This document shows, piece after piece, positions 57,352-64,000 of a stretch of DNA of 64,000 bases. A program made the translations under genes and the position numbers. The notes under the pieces were generated by a model. That model saw nothing but the letters and a program-made list of their open reading frames with translations, had not been told where the DNA came from and did no database searches. Source of the stretch: Basilea psittacipulmonis DSM 24701. GTDB taxonomy: Bacteria > Pseudomonadota > Gammaproteobacteria > Burkholderiales > Burkholderiaceae_B. Each line of letters opens with the position of its first letter. The stretch's first letter is position 1. The DNA lies in contig NZ_CP009238.1 of NCBI RefSeq assembly GCF_000743945.1, positions 1,054,001 to 1,118,000 on the forward strand, in the 5' to 3' direction.

Positions 57352-58245
57352 TTATTTGCTAGGCGATAAAACACTATATAAATCTGTCAAAAGTTGACTC
57401 AATTCAGTTGCCATCAACGTCATCGCAACATCATAACGTTCAACTTCATCCATATCACTATGATACTCATCTTCTTCCAGAATATCTATAGGGAAAACCC
57501 TTTTAATATCCCCATTATCAGTCAATAAGAATGACACCTTATCTTTCCAAGTAAGTGCTAATTTTGTGCAGCATTTGTCAGTCTGTAACAGGGTTTTGAT
57601 TTGGGGATCATCAAGGCGATGATGAACGTATCGGATTTTAGCACGAGACTCATTAATGGATGTCAGCTCTGCGTCTGAATCAATGGTAAATTTACTAGGA
57701 GCCTCTTCTAGCAACCATTCACTCATGGCACTAGTGGGCGAACGTTTTAATTCAACCATCTCCAACGGTAATGGTGATAAAGAATCAGATAAAGTCGCGA
57801 TCACGGCATCTGCTTTACTGGCCGAAGCCGTATCAATAACCAACCATCGATTGATGGGATCAATCCATACCGATAAATATCTAAAGATACTAAATGCTTG
57901 GGGACGTAATGTAAATTCAACCTCATCACGAATTTCTTTCATCTGTTTTCGACCTGGTTTAAACCCTTGTCTTTCCTCGATTTCTTGGGCTTTCTGAGCA
58001 GCAACCTGTCGAATAACTGAGGCCGGTAATAGTTTCGTTTCACTACAAAACTTTAAAAAATATTGTCCATTAACATGGTGGACAATAGAATCATCTGATT
58101 TAAAAACAGGCATCCAACCATCATTCTTATTATCAGAAAACTCGCCTGGCACAAACGTTTTATTAGATAAAGCCTTTTTTAAGCCTTCTAAATCAAAATT
58201 CCAATCTTTCGTTAAACGATATACTTTTAAATTTTTAAACCACAT
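57352..58245 (-). CDS. rdgC: Recombination-associated protein RdgC
   Basis: The ATG at 58245 has GAGG 6 bases upstream and gives a 297-residue protein starting MWFKNLKVYRLTKDW, as in other RdgC proteins; the GTG at 58257 is less likely. The segment QFLKFCSETKLLPASVIRQVA (here YFLKFCSETKLLP) and GFKPGRKQMKEIRDEV are family hallmarks. RdgC forms a ring around DNA and modulates RecA. The gene is divergent from recA, an arrangement that suits its role. Confidence 0.93.
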   Translation of the reverse strand: MWFKNLKVYRLTKDWNFDLEGLKKALSNKTFVPGEFSDNKNDGWMPVFKSDDSIVHHVNGQYFLKFCSETKLLPASVIRQVAAQKAQEIEERQGFKPGRKQMKEIRDEVEFTLRPQAFSIFRYLSVWIDPINRWLVIDTASASKADAVIATLSDSLSPLPLEMVELKRSPTSAMSEWLLEEAPSKFTIDSDAELTSINESRAKIRYVHHRLDDPQIKTLLQTDKCCTKLALTWKDKVSFLLTDNGDIKRVFPIDILEEDEYHSDMDEVERYDVAMTLMATELSQLLTDLYSVLSPSK

Positions 58246-58402
58246 GCTGGGCCTCACTTTTTATTTAGTCCTACATTTTGCCATATCACTGTCTAAATTT
58301 CTAGTGGACAAAAAGGTCTCAACGACAAGCGATGTCTTGAAAGAATTGAATAAAATAAGCAACACATGACGAATAAAAAATATTTTTTGTATTTTTTTAT
58401 TT

Positions 58403-58420
58403 ACTGTTATTGCATACAGT
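58403..58420 (+). promoter_or_regulatory. LexA (SOS) box of recA
   Basis: ACTGTTATTGCATACAGT has CTG-N10-CAG symmetry, a good LexA site. It overlaps the -35 box of the recA promoter, so LexA binding would block transcription. Confidence 0.88.
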
Positions 58421-58438
58421 ACTTTTTAGTGTCATAAT
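58410..58438 (+). promoter_or_regulatory. Sigma-70 promoter of recA
   Basis: -35 TTGCAT (58410-58415) and -10 CATAAT (58433-58438) are 17 bp apart. The -35 lies inside the LexA box, and the recA ATG follows 29 bases after the -10. Confidence 0.75.
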
Positions 58439-58467
58439 ATTAAAAAACGGATTAATTAGGAACTTAT

Positions 58468-59544
58468 ATGTCTAGTAAGAAAACTACTGATAAAGCACAG
58501 TCTGAACGCGATAAGGCATTAGCGAACGCATTATCACAGATTGAAAAACAATTTGGCACAGGATCCATCATGCGATATGGTGATAACCAGGTACAGCACG
58601 ATATTCAGGTTGTATCGACTGGTTCTCTTGGTTTAGATATTGCATTAGGTATTGGGGGATTACCTAGAGGCCGTGTGATCGAAATTTACGGACCTGAATC
58701 ATCAGGTAAAACCACGTTAACGCTACATGTTGTTGCTGAAATGCAGAAGATTGGTGGCACCTGCGTATTTGTGGATGCTGAACATGCATTAGATATACAG
58801 TATGCGAAAAAATTAGGCGTTGACTTAGATAAGTTGCTTATCTCTCAGCCTGATACAGGTGAACAGGCATTAGAGATTACCGACGCATTAGTACGCTCGA
58901 ACTCTGTCGATTTAATCGTTGTTGACTCGGTTGCCGCATTGACACCTCGTGCAGAAATTGAAGGCGAGATGGGAGATAACCTCCCTGGCCTACAAGCTCG
59001 TTTGATGAGCCAAGCACTAAGAAAATTAACCGCTTCGATTAAACGTTCTAACTGCACCGTTATCTTCATTAATCAGATCCGTATGAAGATTGGCGTGATG
59101 TTTGGTAACCCTGAAACCACAACAGGCGGTAACGCACTAAAATTCTACTCATCTGTTCGATTAGATATTCGCAAAGCAGGCAGTATTAAGAAAGGCGAAG
59201 AGATACTTGGTAGCGAGACGAAAGTTAAAGTCGTTAAGAATAAGGTAGCTCCTCCATTTAAAACCGCTACGTTTGACATTATGTATGGCACAGGTATTTC
59301 TCGCGAAGGCGAAATCATTGACTTGGGTGTAAAAGCAGGCATTATCGATAAGGCAGGTGCTTGGTACAGCTATAATGGCGAGAAAATCGGCCAAGGTAAA
59401 GATAATGTTCGTGAATTACTAAAAGACAACCCTGCTCTATCTGAAGAAATCGAACGAAAAATCCGTGAAAGCGTTGGTGTATTGACTGCCGACTACGAGG
59501 ATGAATCAGAAGAGACTATTTTAGGCGATGATATAGAAAATTAA
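58468..59544 (+). CDS. recA: Recombinase RecA
   Basis: The 358-residue protein has Walker A GPESSGKT at 75-82, [22 protein letters not shown] (Walker B and loop L1), [36 protein letters not shown] (motif with loop L2) and an acidic C-terminal tail. It performs strand exchange and promotes LexA cleavage. The upstream LexA box shows SOS control. A strong terminator follows the gene, with recX beyond. Confidence 0.98.
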   Translation: MSSKKTTDKAQSERDKALANALSQIEKQFGTGSIMRYGDNQVQHDIQVVSTGSLGLDIALGIGGLPRGRVIEIYGPESSGKTTLTLHVVAEMQKIGGTCVFVDAEHALDIQYAKKLGVDLDKLLISQPDTGEQALEITDALVRSNSVDLIVVDSVAALTPRAEIEGEMGDNLPGLQARLMSQALRKLTASIKRSNCTVIFINQIRMKIGVMFGNPETTTGGNALKFYSSVRLDIRKAGSIKKGEEILGSETKVKVVKNKVAPPFKTATFDIMYGTGISREGEIIDLGVKAGIIDKAGAWYSYNGEKIGQGKDNVRELLKDNPALSEEIERKIRESVGVLTADYEDESEETILGDDIEN

Positions 59545-59556
59545 GTTTCCTACCCC

Positions 59557-59602
59557 GCACTCATATCATTTTTATCTCCTTACATGATATGAGTGCTTTT
59601 TT
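59557..59602 (+). terminator. Terminator of recA
   Basis: GCACTCATATCA and TGATATGAGTGC form a perfect 12-bp stem (59557-59568 with 59585-59596), followed by six T. recX translation must start after it, or its mRNA arise by read-through. Confidence 0.92.
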
Positions 59603-59618
59603 ACATCTGGATACTTTT

Positions 59619-60053
59619 ATGACTGTTTCTTTATTTGCACGAGCGATTTCTCTACTTTCTAAACGAGAGTATTCAGAACATGAACTTCGCAAAAAACTAG
59701 CTCCGTATAGCACAGACGATCCCGCCTTACTGGAAGAGGTTATCCAACGACTAAAAGAGCACCATTGGCAATCCGATAAACGTTTTATTAATGACTACAT
59801 CACGAATAAATCGACTCGTTGGGGAACTCGAAAAATCCTATACGAATTAGAGAAACACCAGATTGATGATGAAACACTTTCTGAGCTAAAAGAAACGCTA
59901 AAAGAAACAGAGTTTGAACGAGCTTATGAGGTATGGAAAAAGAAATTTAAAGATACACTCCCCGAAACACCACAGGAATGGGCGAAGCAAGCAAGATTCC
60001 TTGCATCGCGTGGGTTTTCTCAAGATGTCATTATCAAGATTCTAAAGCCATAA
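59619..60053 (+). CDS. recX: Regulatory protein RecX
   Basis: The ATG at 59619 is preferred because an earlier in-frame ATG (59589) lies inside the recA terminator stem. The 144-residue product starts MTVSLFARAISLLSKREYSEHELRKKL, the typical RecX N-terminus with three-helix repeats; LKEHHWQSDKRFINDYI and FLASRGFSQDVIIKIL follow. RecX limits RecA filament growth. It probably depends on read-through from recA. Confidence 0.92.
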   Translation: MTVSLFARAISLLSKREYSEHELRKKLAPYSTDDPALLEEVIQRLKEHHWQSDKRFINDYITNKSTRWGTRKILYELEKHQIDDETLSELKETLKETEFERAYEVWKKKFKDTLPETPQEWAKQARFLASRGFSQDVIIKILKP

Positions 60054-60057
60054 AGCC

Positions 60058-60211
60058 TTATACTCGCTTATCCCCACCTTTAATACCCAGTGCTATCATT
60101 AATTTGCGGACTGTTTTGGCATTAATAATACGCCCAGAACTTCTTAACTTCTCTGTCACTCTTCGATAGCCGTAAGTACGATTACTTTTTGTATAGATTT
60201 TTTGTATCTCT
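60058..60211 (-). pseudogene. IS3-family transposase remnant, 3' part
   Basis: On the reverse strand this reads EIQKIYTKSNRTYGYRRVT then EKLRSSGRIINAKTVRKLM, and stops at 60058. It is the HTH_21 region of IS3-family OrfB. Joined to 61988-62250 after removal of the inserted element and one ATCTCT copy, it continues in frame (KKEIQKIYTKS). The catalytic DDE domain is missing, so this copy was already truncated. Confidence 0.88.
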
Positions 60212-60241
60212 CTTAAATTCCCGCTTTTTTATACCTCACAA

Positions 60242-60277
60242 CAATCCCACCAACTAAAGTTGGTGGGATTGCTTTTT
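60242..60277 (+). terminator. Hairpin at the left end of the IS1634-like element
   Basis: CAATCCCACCAACT and AGTTGGTGGGATTG form a perfect 14-bp stem, followed in the forward direction by CTTTTTA. It would stop transcription entering the element from recX. Confidence 0.8.
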
Positions 60278-61841
60278 ATAAAGTAATATTTAACGCTGTT
60301 AAAATATTTTTCTGCATTTTGGTTAGTGGAGCGGTGGTCGATCTCAGTTTTCCTTTATAGGTGTTAATCTTTTTCAGCTCCTTAATACTTCTTTTCAATC
60401 CTATATTTTTAGTTAATTCATGACTCGATAAGCAATGAATCATGTGCATTCTAAGGATTAATGCAATAAACCCTATAAATAACTTACCTTCCACTCTATC
60501 GCCTGAGTGAACACGTAATCGACTAAAGTCTAGACCATTTTTTAAATTATCAAACGCTTTTTCGATAAGCCCCTTTTTTCGATACACGTGTAATGCCGTT
60601 TCCGCATCCAATGATGGATGATTGGTAATGAGAACAATAAATCCTAATCGACTTATCGCTAGATCAATGGCTTCATTATTGGGCTCATACGCCAGATCGA
60701 GGTCTTTAGACTGTGTGACGTTAAATAATGCCGTCAATCCTGGTCTAACGAGTTTCTTGGTTTTTTGTAGTAGCTTTAATTCCTGTTCCTTTCTATCTAG
60801 GTCGTTATAAAAACTAACCAGTTGCTGATTGAATAAATCCTGATCCTTAATCACATGAGCTTTTAACTTTAACCCTTGAAGCGTGATATCAAGCGTTTTC
60901 GCTCTTTTTTGTGGGTTACTGAGTCTATCGACGTGCTTAAAACCTATGGCGTTACACTTATCGATTAAATCATCATACGTTTTTAAATTCGACGGTAAAA
61001 GTGTCAGAAACTCAATGCCTCTACGTTCAAGATCTTTAAATGTCTCGCTTCGATGAAACCCTTGATCCATCACCAAACTGATTTTTTTATCAATAGTATC
61101 CTGCATCATTTCAATCGCATAAGGCAGGTAGGTTTTATCATTCAGACTGCCTGAATACCAATCATACAGTAATGGTAAATGAACATTACGATCTAATAAA
61201 ACAGAGAGATTAATCTGCCTTAACAGCTCCTTATCTCGGTTATACCCCAGTTCTAGCTCATCAATATTCTCACTGTAAGATGAAATGCTGGTCACATCAT
61301 AAGCGTAAAACGCTGAATTAAAGCATTTAGAGTTTGACCACTTGTTTTTAAACTCCTCAATGTCGACAGGCATAATACCTTCAAAAAATTCACTTAACCT
61401 TTGTGAATTTTTTTGAAATCTCTCAGGTATTCTATGGTCTTGTGCCCAGTCCTTAAACCCCTCCATAACATTGCCTTCAGGCACCATATAACCAGCCAGA
61501 TGACTAATTAATTCGCCCTCGTCTCCAAATATATTTAAAAGAATATCGCTAATCCCAAGTTGACGAAAAATGTTCATATAACAACTCACATATCCCGTCG
61601 AATACTCGTTAGATAGTTTGTGTGTCTTAGGCATTGGCTTATCAAAAATAACAAAATAATTTTTATTGGGAATGAGAAACCCTGTTTCCTCATCTAACTT
61701 CCCAATCAACGTGTCATTCGTTCTTTTAACTTTTTTATTCTCATCTCGATAACACTTTCCTCGTTTATAGAGGTATATGCCACTTTTCGTTTTTTGCTTT
61801 CTTAAACCAACATCAGGTAATGGGTACAGTTGCTTAATCAT
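60276..61841 (-). CDS. IS1634-like (IS4 superfamily) DDE transposase
   Basis: The 521-residue protein has the DDE pattern of IS1634/IS4-type enzymes: AYDVTSISSYSE (first Asp), LVMDQGFHRSETFKDLERRGIEFL (second Asp), and KKGLIEKAFDNLKNGLDFSRLRVHS (Glu). It appears full length. It catalyses cut-and-paste or copy movement of the element; the 6-bp target duplication fits the family. The exact IS name was not determined. Confidence 0.87.
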   Translation of the reverse strand: MIKQLYPLPDVGLRKQKTKSGIYLYKRGKCYRDENKKVKRTNDTLIGKLDEETGFLIPNKNYFVIFDKPMPKTHKLSNEYSTGYVSCYMNIFRQLGISDILLNIFGDEGELISHLAGYMVPEGNVMEGFKDWAQDHRIPERFQKNSQRLSEFFEGIMPVDIEEFKNKWSNSKCFNSAFYAYDVTSISSYSENIDELELGYNRDKELLRQINLSVLLDRNVHLPLLYDWYSGSLNDKTYLPYAIEMMQDTIDKKISLVMDQGFHRSETFKDLERRGIEFLTLLPSNLKTYDDLIDKCNAIGFKHVDRLSNPQKRAKTLDITLQGLKLKAHVIKDQDLFNQQLVSFYNDLDRKEQELKLLQKTKKLVRPGLTALFNVTQSKDLDLAYEPNNEAIDLAISRLGFIVLITNHPSLDAETALHVYRKKGLIEKAFDNLKNGLDFSRLRVHSGDRVEGKLFIGFIALILRMHMIHCLSSHELTKNIGLKRSIKELKKINTYKGKLRSTTAPLTKMQKNILTALNITL

Positions 61842-61910
61842 CTTTATTCTGTATGGTAGATATTGAAGTTACAATTTATTATATATTGTACCATACTAAA
61901 TAAAATAAAT

Positions 61911-61949
61911 AAAAGATTTTTTGTTAATATTCATAACAAAAAATCTTTT
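61911..61949. terminator. Hairpin at the right end of the IS1634-like element
   Basis: AAAAGATTTTTTGTTA and TAACAAAAAATCTTTT form a perfect 16-bp stem with a 7-base loop and T-runs within it. It lies between the right inverted repeat and the transposase start and could block read-in transcription. Confidence 0.7.
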
Positions 61950-61987
61950 TGATACTGAAGTATGGTATAGAATTACGGGAATTTAAG

Positions 61988-62250
61988 ATCTCTTTTTTAA
62001 TAGTTTCGTATTTATCGCCACGTTTAATCACGCCAAGTTGGTAATAATAAGTACTTGGTTTGATCCCCACCACTTTAAAAAGTAAAGTTAAGCGGTAAGC
62101 ATGTCGTAATTTATAAACCAACGCCGCACGTTGTGTGTTATTCAGACTATCTAGCGTTTTGTCTTTTAACAACACCCCTAACTTCTTCTCCAAAGAAATA
62201 AGCGCCCTATCTTGAGCCAGCCCATTATGTTTTGGCAACTTTTTACTCAT
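61988..62250 (-). pseudogene. IS3-family transposase remnant, 5' part
   Basis: The frame from ATG 62250 (with AAGGAG ribosome-binding site) encodes MSKKLPKHNGLAQDRALI...RLTLLFKVVGIKPSTYYYQLGVIKRGDKYETIKKEI, the start of an IS3-family OrfB joined to a short N-terminal segment. At 61988 the frame enters the IS1634-like element and stops at 61924. The 3' continuation is at 60058-60211. Confidence 0.82.
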
Positions 62251-62533
62251 AGCTTTTTCTCCTTTGAAAAAGAAATAGCAACACTATTTAATTTCATTCT
62301 ATGCCTTTAATGATACATTGCAAAATCTGACTAATATTAAGGGTGCAGTTTTGTTATTTTTTTACAACACTGATGAACAAATATATTTTCTATTAAAAAT
62401 AACAAGTAGCTTAACAAAATAGGCATCTTTGATCTGATTATTGTGCAGTGAACAAGATGGTTTATTTCTTTATTTCTTTATTTCTTTATTTCTTTATTTC
62501 TTTATTTCTTTGTTTCTTTGTTGTTTATAACAG
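62251..62533. other. Gap between the IS3 remnant and the aminotransferase terminator
   Basis: About 280 bp of AT-rich DNA without a credible gene. It contains the octanucleotide repeat described separately (62461-62516). Confidence 0.5.
62461..62516. repeat. Octanucleotide microsatellite (TTTATTTC)6 plus one variant unit
   Basis: Six perfect TTTATTTC units (62461-62508) are followed by TTTGTTTC. It lies between the aminotransferase terminator and the IS3 remnant, outside any recognised gene. Confidence 0.95.
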
Positions 62534-62573
62534 AAAAGCTCCTTTGTGCATAATGGGCAACAAAGGAGCTTTT
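62534..62573 (-). terminator. Terminator of the aminotransferase gene
   Basis: AAAAGCTCCTTTG and CAAAGGAGCTTTT form a perfect 13-bp stem around a 14-base loop. It lies 33 bases past the stop codon at 62606. The T-run is part of the stem, so it could work in both directions. Confidence 0.88.
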
Positions 62574-62605
62574 AACAATCGTTCTATATCGAATAATATG
62601 TCACA

Positions 62606-63808
62606 TTAGGCTTCAACGCTTGCGATAGCTTTTGCCACATAATCGATGTTTTGTGAATTTAATGCCGCCATACAAATACGACCACTCTTAACAGCATAAA
62701 TACCAAATTCATCTGCTAAGCGTGCGACTTGATCAGCCGTTAAGCCTGAGAAAGAGAACATACCTTGTTGATCAACCATAAAAGAAAAATCACGCTTGAC
62801 CTCCAAAGCTTTTAATTTAGCAACCAAATCCACTCTGGTTTGGTGAATACGCTGACGCATTTGTGCCAACTCATTTTCCCACAACGCAAATAATTCAGGG
62901 TTATTCAATACTTTAGCCACCATCGCTGCACCGTGAATAGGTGGGTTTGAATAGTTAGAACGAATATTGCATTTTACTTGAGACTGCACTCTTACGGCAT
63001 CATCAGCTGTTTGCGTGGTAATCGTTAAAGCACCCACACGCTCACCGTACAAAGAGAACGATTTAGAGAATGAGGATGCCACTAAAATTGAAATGCCTTT
63101 TTCTGCAAATAAACGAACGGCATACGCATCTTCATCCAAGCCTTTACCAAAGCCCTGATAAGCAATATCAAGAAATGGTGTCAATTCTCTTTCTTTAATA
63201 ATATCTGCCAACACTTCCCATTGGGCATGGGTCATTTCTGCCCCCGTAGGGTTATGGCAGCACGCATGCAATACCACAATAGAACGTGGTGCTAACTGTT
63301 TAAAGAACTGTGTTAACGCCTCAAAATCTACTGAATAGGTTTGGGGATTGTAGTAAGGATAGGTATCTACTTTAAAACCCGCATTGGCAAAAATAGCGTG
63401 ATGGTTCGCCCAAGTTGGGTTAGAAACATATACCGTAGCATCAGGAGTAACTGTTTTTAAAAAGTCAGCTCCTACTTTTAACGCCCCTGTTCCACCTAAA
63501 GATTGAAACGTCACCGCACGTTTTTCAGTGATAATTTTTGAGTTAGCTCCTAAAAGTAATTTTTGGGCCCCTAAATCATAAGCTTTTAAACCATCAATCG
63601 GCAAATAAGTACGAGGACTGTTTTCCTTTAGCAAGGTCTCTTCAGCCTGACGAATCGCTTGAAGCAAAGGAACTTTCCCATGATCGTCATAGTAAACGCC
63701 CACCCCTAAATTCACTTTATTAGGTCTTGCGTCAGCATTGAATTTTTCTGTGATACCCAAAATCGGATCACTGGGAGCTAACGGTACTGACTCAAAAATA
63801 TTACTCAT
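62606..63808 (-). CDS. Aspartate/aromatic amino acid aminotransferase (AspC/TyrB family)
   Basis: The 400-residue protein has the class I aminotransferase segments NLGVGVYYDDHGKVPLL, HACCHNPTGAEMT, FLDIAYQGFGKGLDEDAYAVR and the PLP lysine in ASSFSKSFSLYGERVGAL. It ends near SGRICMAALNSQNIDYVAKAI. It moves amino groups between aspartate or aromatic amino acids and 2-oxoglutarate. The gene is divergent from uvrB, the usual order in Burkholderiales. AspC and TyrB cannot be separated by eye. Confidence 0.93.
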   Translation of the reverse strand: MSNIFESVPLAPSDPILGITEKFNADARPNKVNLGVGVYYDDHGKVPLLQAIRQAEETLLKENSPRTYLPIDGLKAYDLGAQKLLLGANSKIITEKRAVTFQSLGGTGALKVGADFLKTVTPDATVYVSNPTWANHHAIFANAGFKVDTYPYYNPQTYSVDFEALTQFFKQLAPRSIVVLHACCHNPTGAEMTHAQWEVLADIIKERELTPFLDIAYQGFGKGLDEDAYAVRLFAEKGISILVASSFSKSFSLYGERVGALTITTQTADDAVRVQSQVKCNIRSNYSNPPIHGAAMVAKVLNNPELFALWENELAQMRQRIHQTRVDLVAKLKALEVKRDFSFMVDQQGMFSFSGLTADQVARLADEFGIYAVKSGRICMAALNSQNIDYVAKAIASVEA

Positions 63809-63885
63809 AATTATCGCCTTACGAAATAGTTAATGATAGTGTTAAAATTATATACTTTTTTAAAGAGAATGAAATCCTATTTTAT

Positions 63886-64000
63886 ATGTCTGAAGCTCAT
63901 TTCAAACAGTTTGCAGGAAGCCCTTTCCAACTTTTACAACTCTACCCTCCTGCTGGCGATCAACCTCAAGCTATCGCATCCTTAGTTCAAGGAGTCAAAG
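63886..64000 (+). CDS. uvrB: Excinuclease ABC subunit UvrB, N-terminal part only
   Basis: From the ATG at 63886 the frame reads MSEAHFKQFAGSPFQLLQLY then PPAGDQPQAIASLVQGVK, and runs off the window. PFQL..YPPAGDQPQAI is the conserved UvrB N-terminus. UvrB loads UvrC at DNA damage in nucleotide excision repair. No LexA box was seen in the 77-bp region before it. Confidence 0.92.
   Translation, partial: MSEAHFKQFAGSPFQLLQLYPPAGDQPQAIASLVQGVK

Larger units (their letters stand above)
60212..61987 (-). mobile_element. IS1634-like insertion sequence, 1776 bp
   Basis: The element is bounded by terminal inverted repeats CTTAAATTCCCG (60212-60223) and CGGGAATTTAAG (61976-61987), with further matching bases (TATACC) just inside. 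It is flanked by a 6-bp direct repeat ATCTCT (60206-60211 and 61988-61993). It encodes one 521-residue transposase, which looks intact. Strong hairpins near both ends (60242-60271 and 61911-61949) may protect the transposase gene from outside transcription. Confidence 0.92.

Noticed and set aside
59589..59618. Longer recX start at ATG 59589
   Set aside because: This ATG lies within the 3' arm of the recA terminator hairpin and has no ribosome-binding site; the ATG at 59619 matches the normal RecX N-terminus.

Overview
The window looks like a chromosomal stretch of a low-GC betaproteobacterium, most likely a member of the Burkholderiales/Alcaligenaceae. The evidence is gene order typical of that group: metK - lipid A acyltransferase - dapF - DUF484 - xerC; oxyR - recG - ridA; glnA - ntrB - ntrC; divergent rdgC and recA followed by recX; and an aspC-type aminotransferase divergent from uvrB. 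The species was not determined.

Layout. 1-2.3 kb: the 5' part of the periplasmic protease gene prc, an MltB-like lytic transglycosylase and a tRNA-CAT gene. 2.3-9.3 kb: a reverse-strand block for respiratory formate dehydrogenase (fdnG, fdnH, fdnI, fdhD, fdhE) followed by a barnase-type RNase with no barstar gene nearby. 9.4-12.2 kb: tandem repeats, three small lipoproteins and a cytochrome b. 12.2-22.3 kb: oxyR, recG, ridA, ntrC, ntrB, glnA (with a good sigma-54 promoter) and a YccS-like FUSC membrane protein. 22.3-25.1 kb: a 163-bp tandem repeat array and a Fur-box-preceded tonB-exbB-exbD operon. 25.5-30.2 kb: metK with a structured leader, then lpxL-like, dapF, DUF484 and xerC.

30.3-39.5 kb is a defence island. 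It holds a type III restriction-modification system (mod-res) and, divergently, a Hachiman-like pair: hamA (DUF1837 nuclease) and hamB (helicase). The mod gene starts in a TCTGT/ACAGA pentanucleotide tract of 11 units. In this sequence the tract puts the start codon out of frame (phase OFF); 10 or 13 units would restore a full-length protein. This is the strongest candidate for new biology here: a probable phase-variable methyltransferase next to an antiphage system.

39.6-49.8 kb: a large autotransporter divergent from an apbE homologue across a near-consensus Fur box, then a DsbA/FrnE-like oxidoreductase, an EamA transporter, a LysR regulator, a pirin and a small unknown protein. 49.8-54.1 kb: a DUF4143 ATPase with palindromic operator-like sites, a decayed ORF, and a second restriction-modification pair (HindVP-like endonuclease plus C5-cytosine methyltransferase). 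54.1-57.3 kb: a polar amino acid ABC transporter operon. 57.4-60.1 kb: rdgC, and recA with an SOS box and recX. 60.1-62.3 kb: an IS1634-like element inserted in an older IS3-family remnant, with exact 6-bp target duplication. 62.6 kb to the end: aminotransferase and the start of uvrB.

Family assignments come from reading the protein sequences and motifs. No database search was run.
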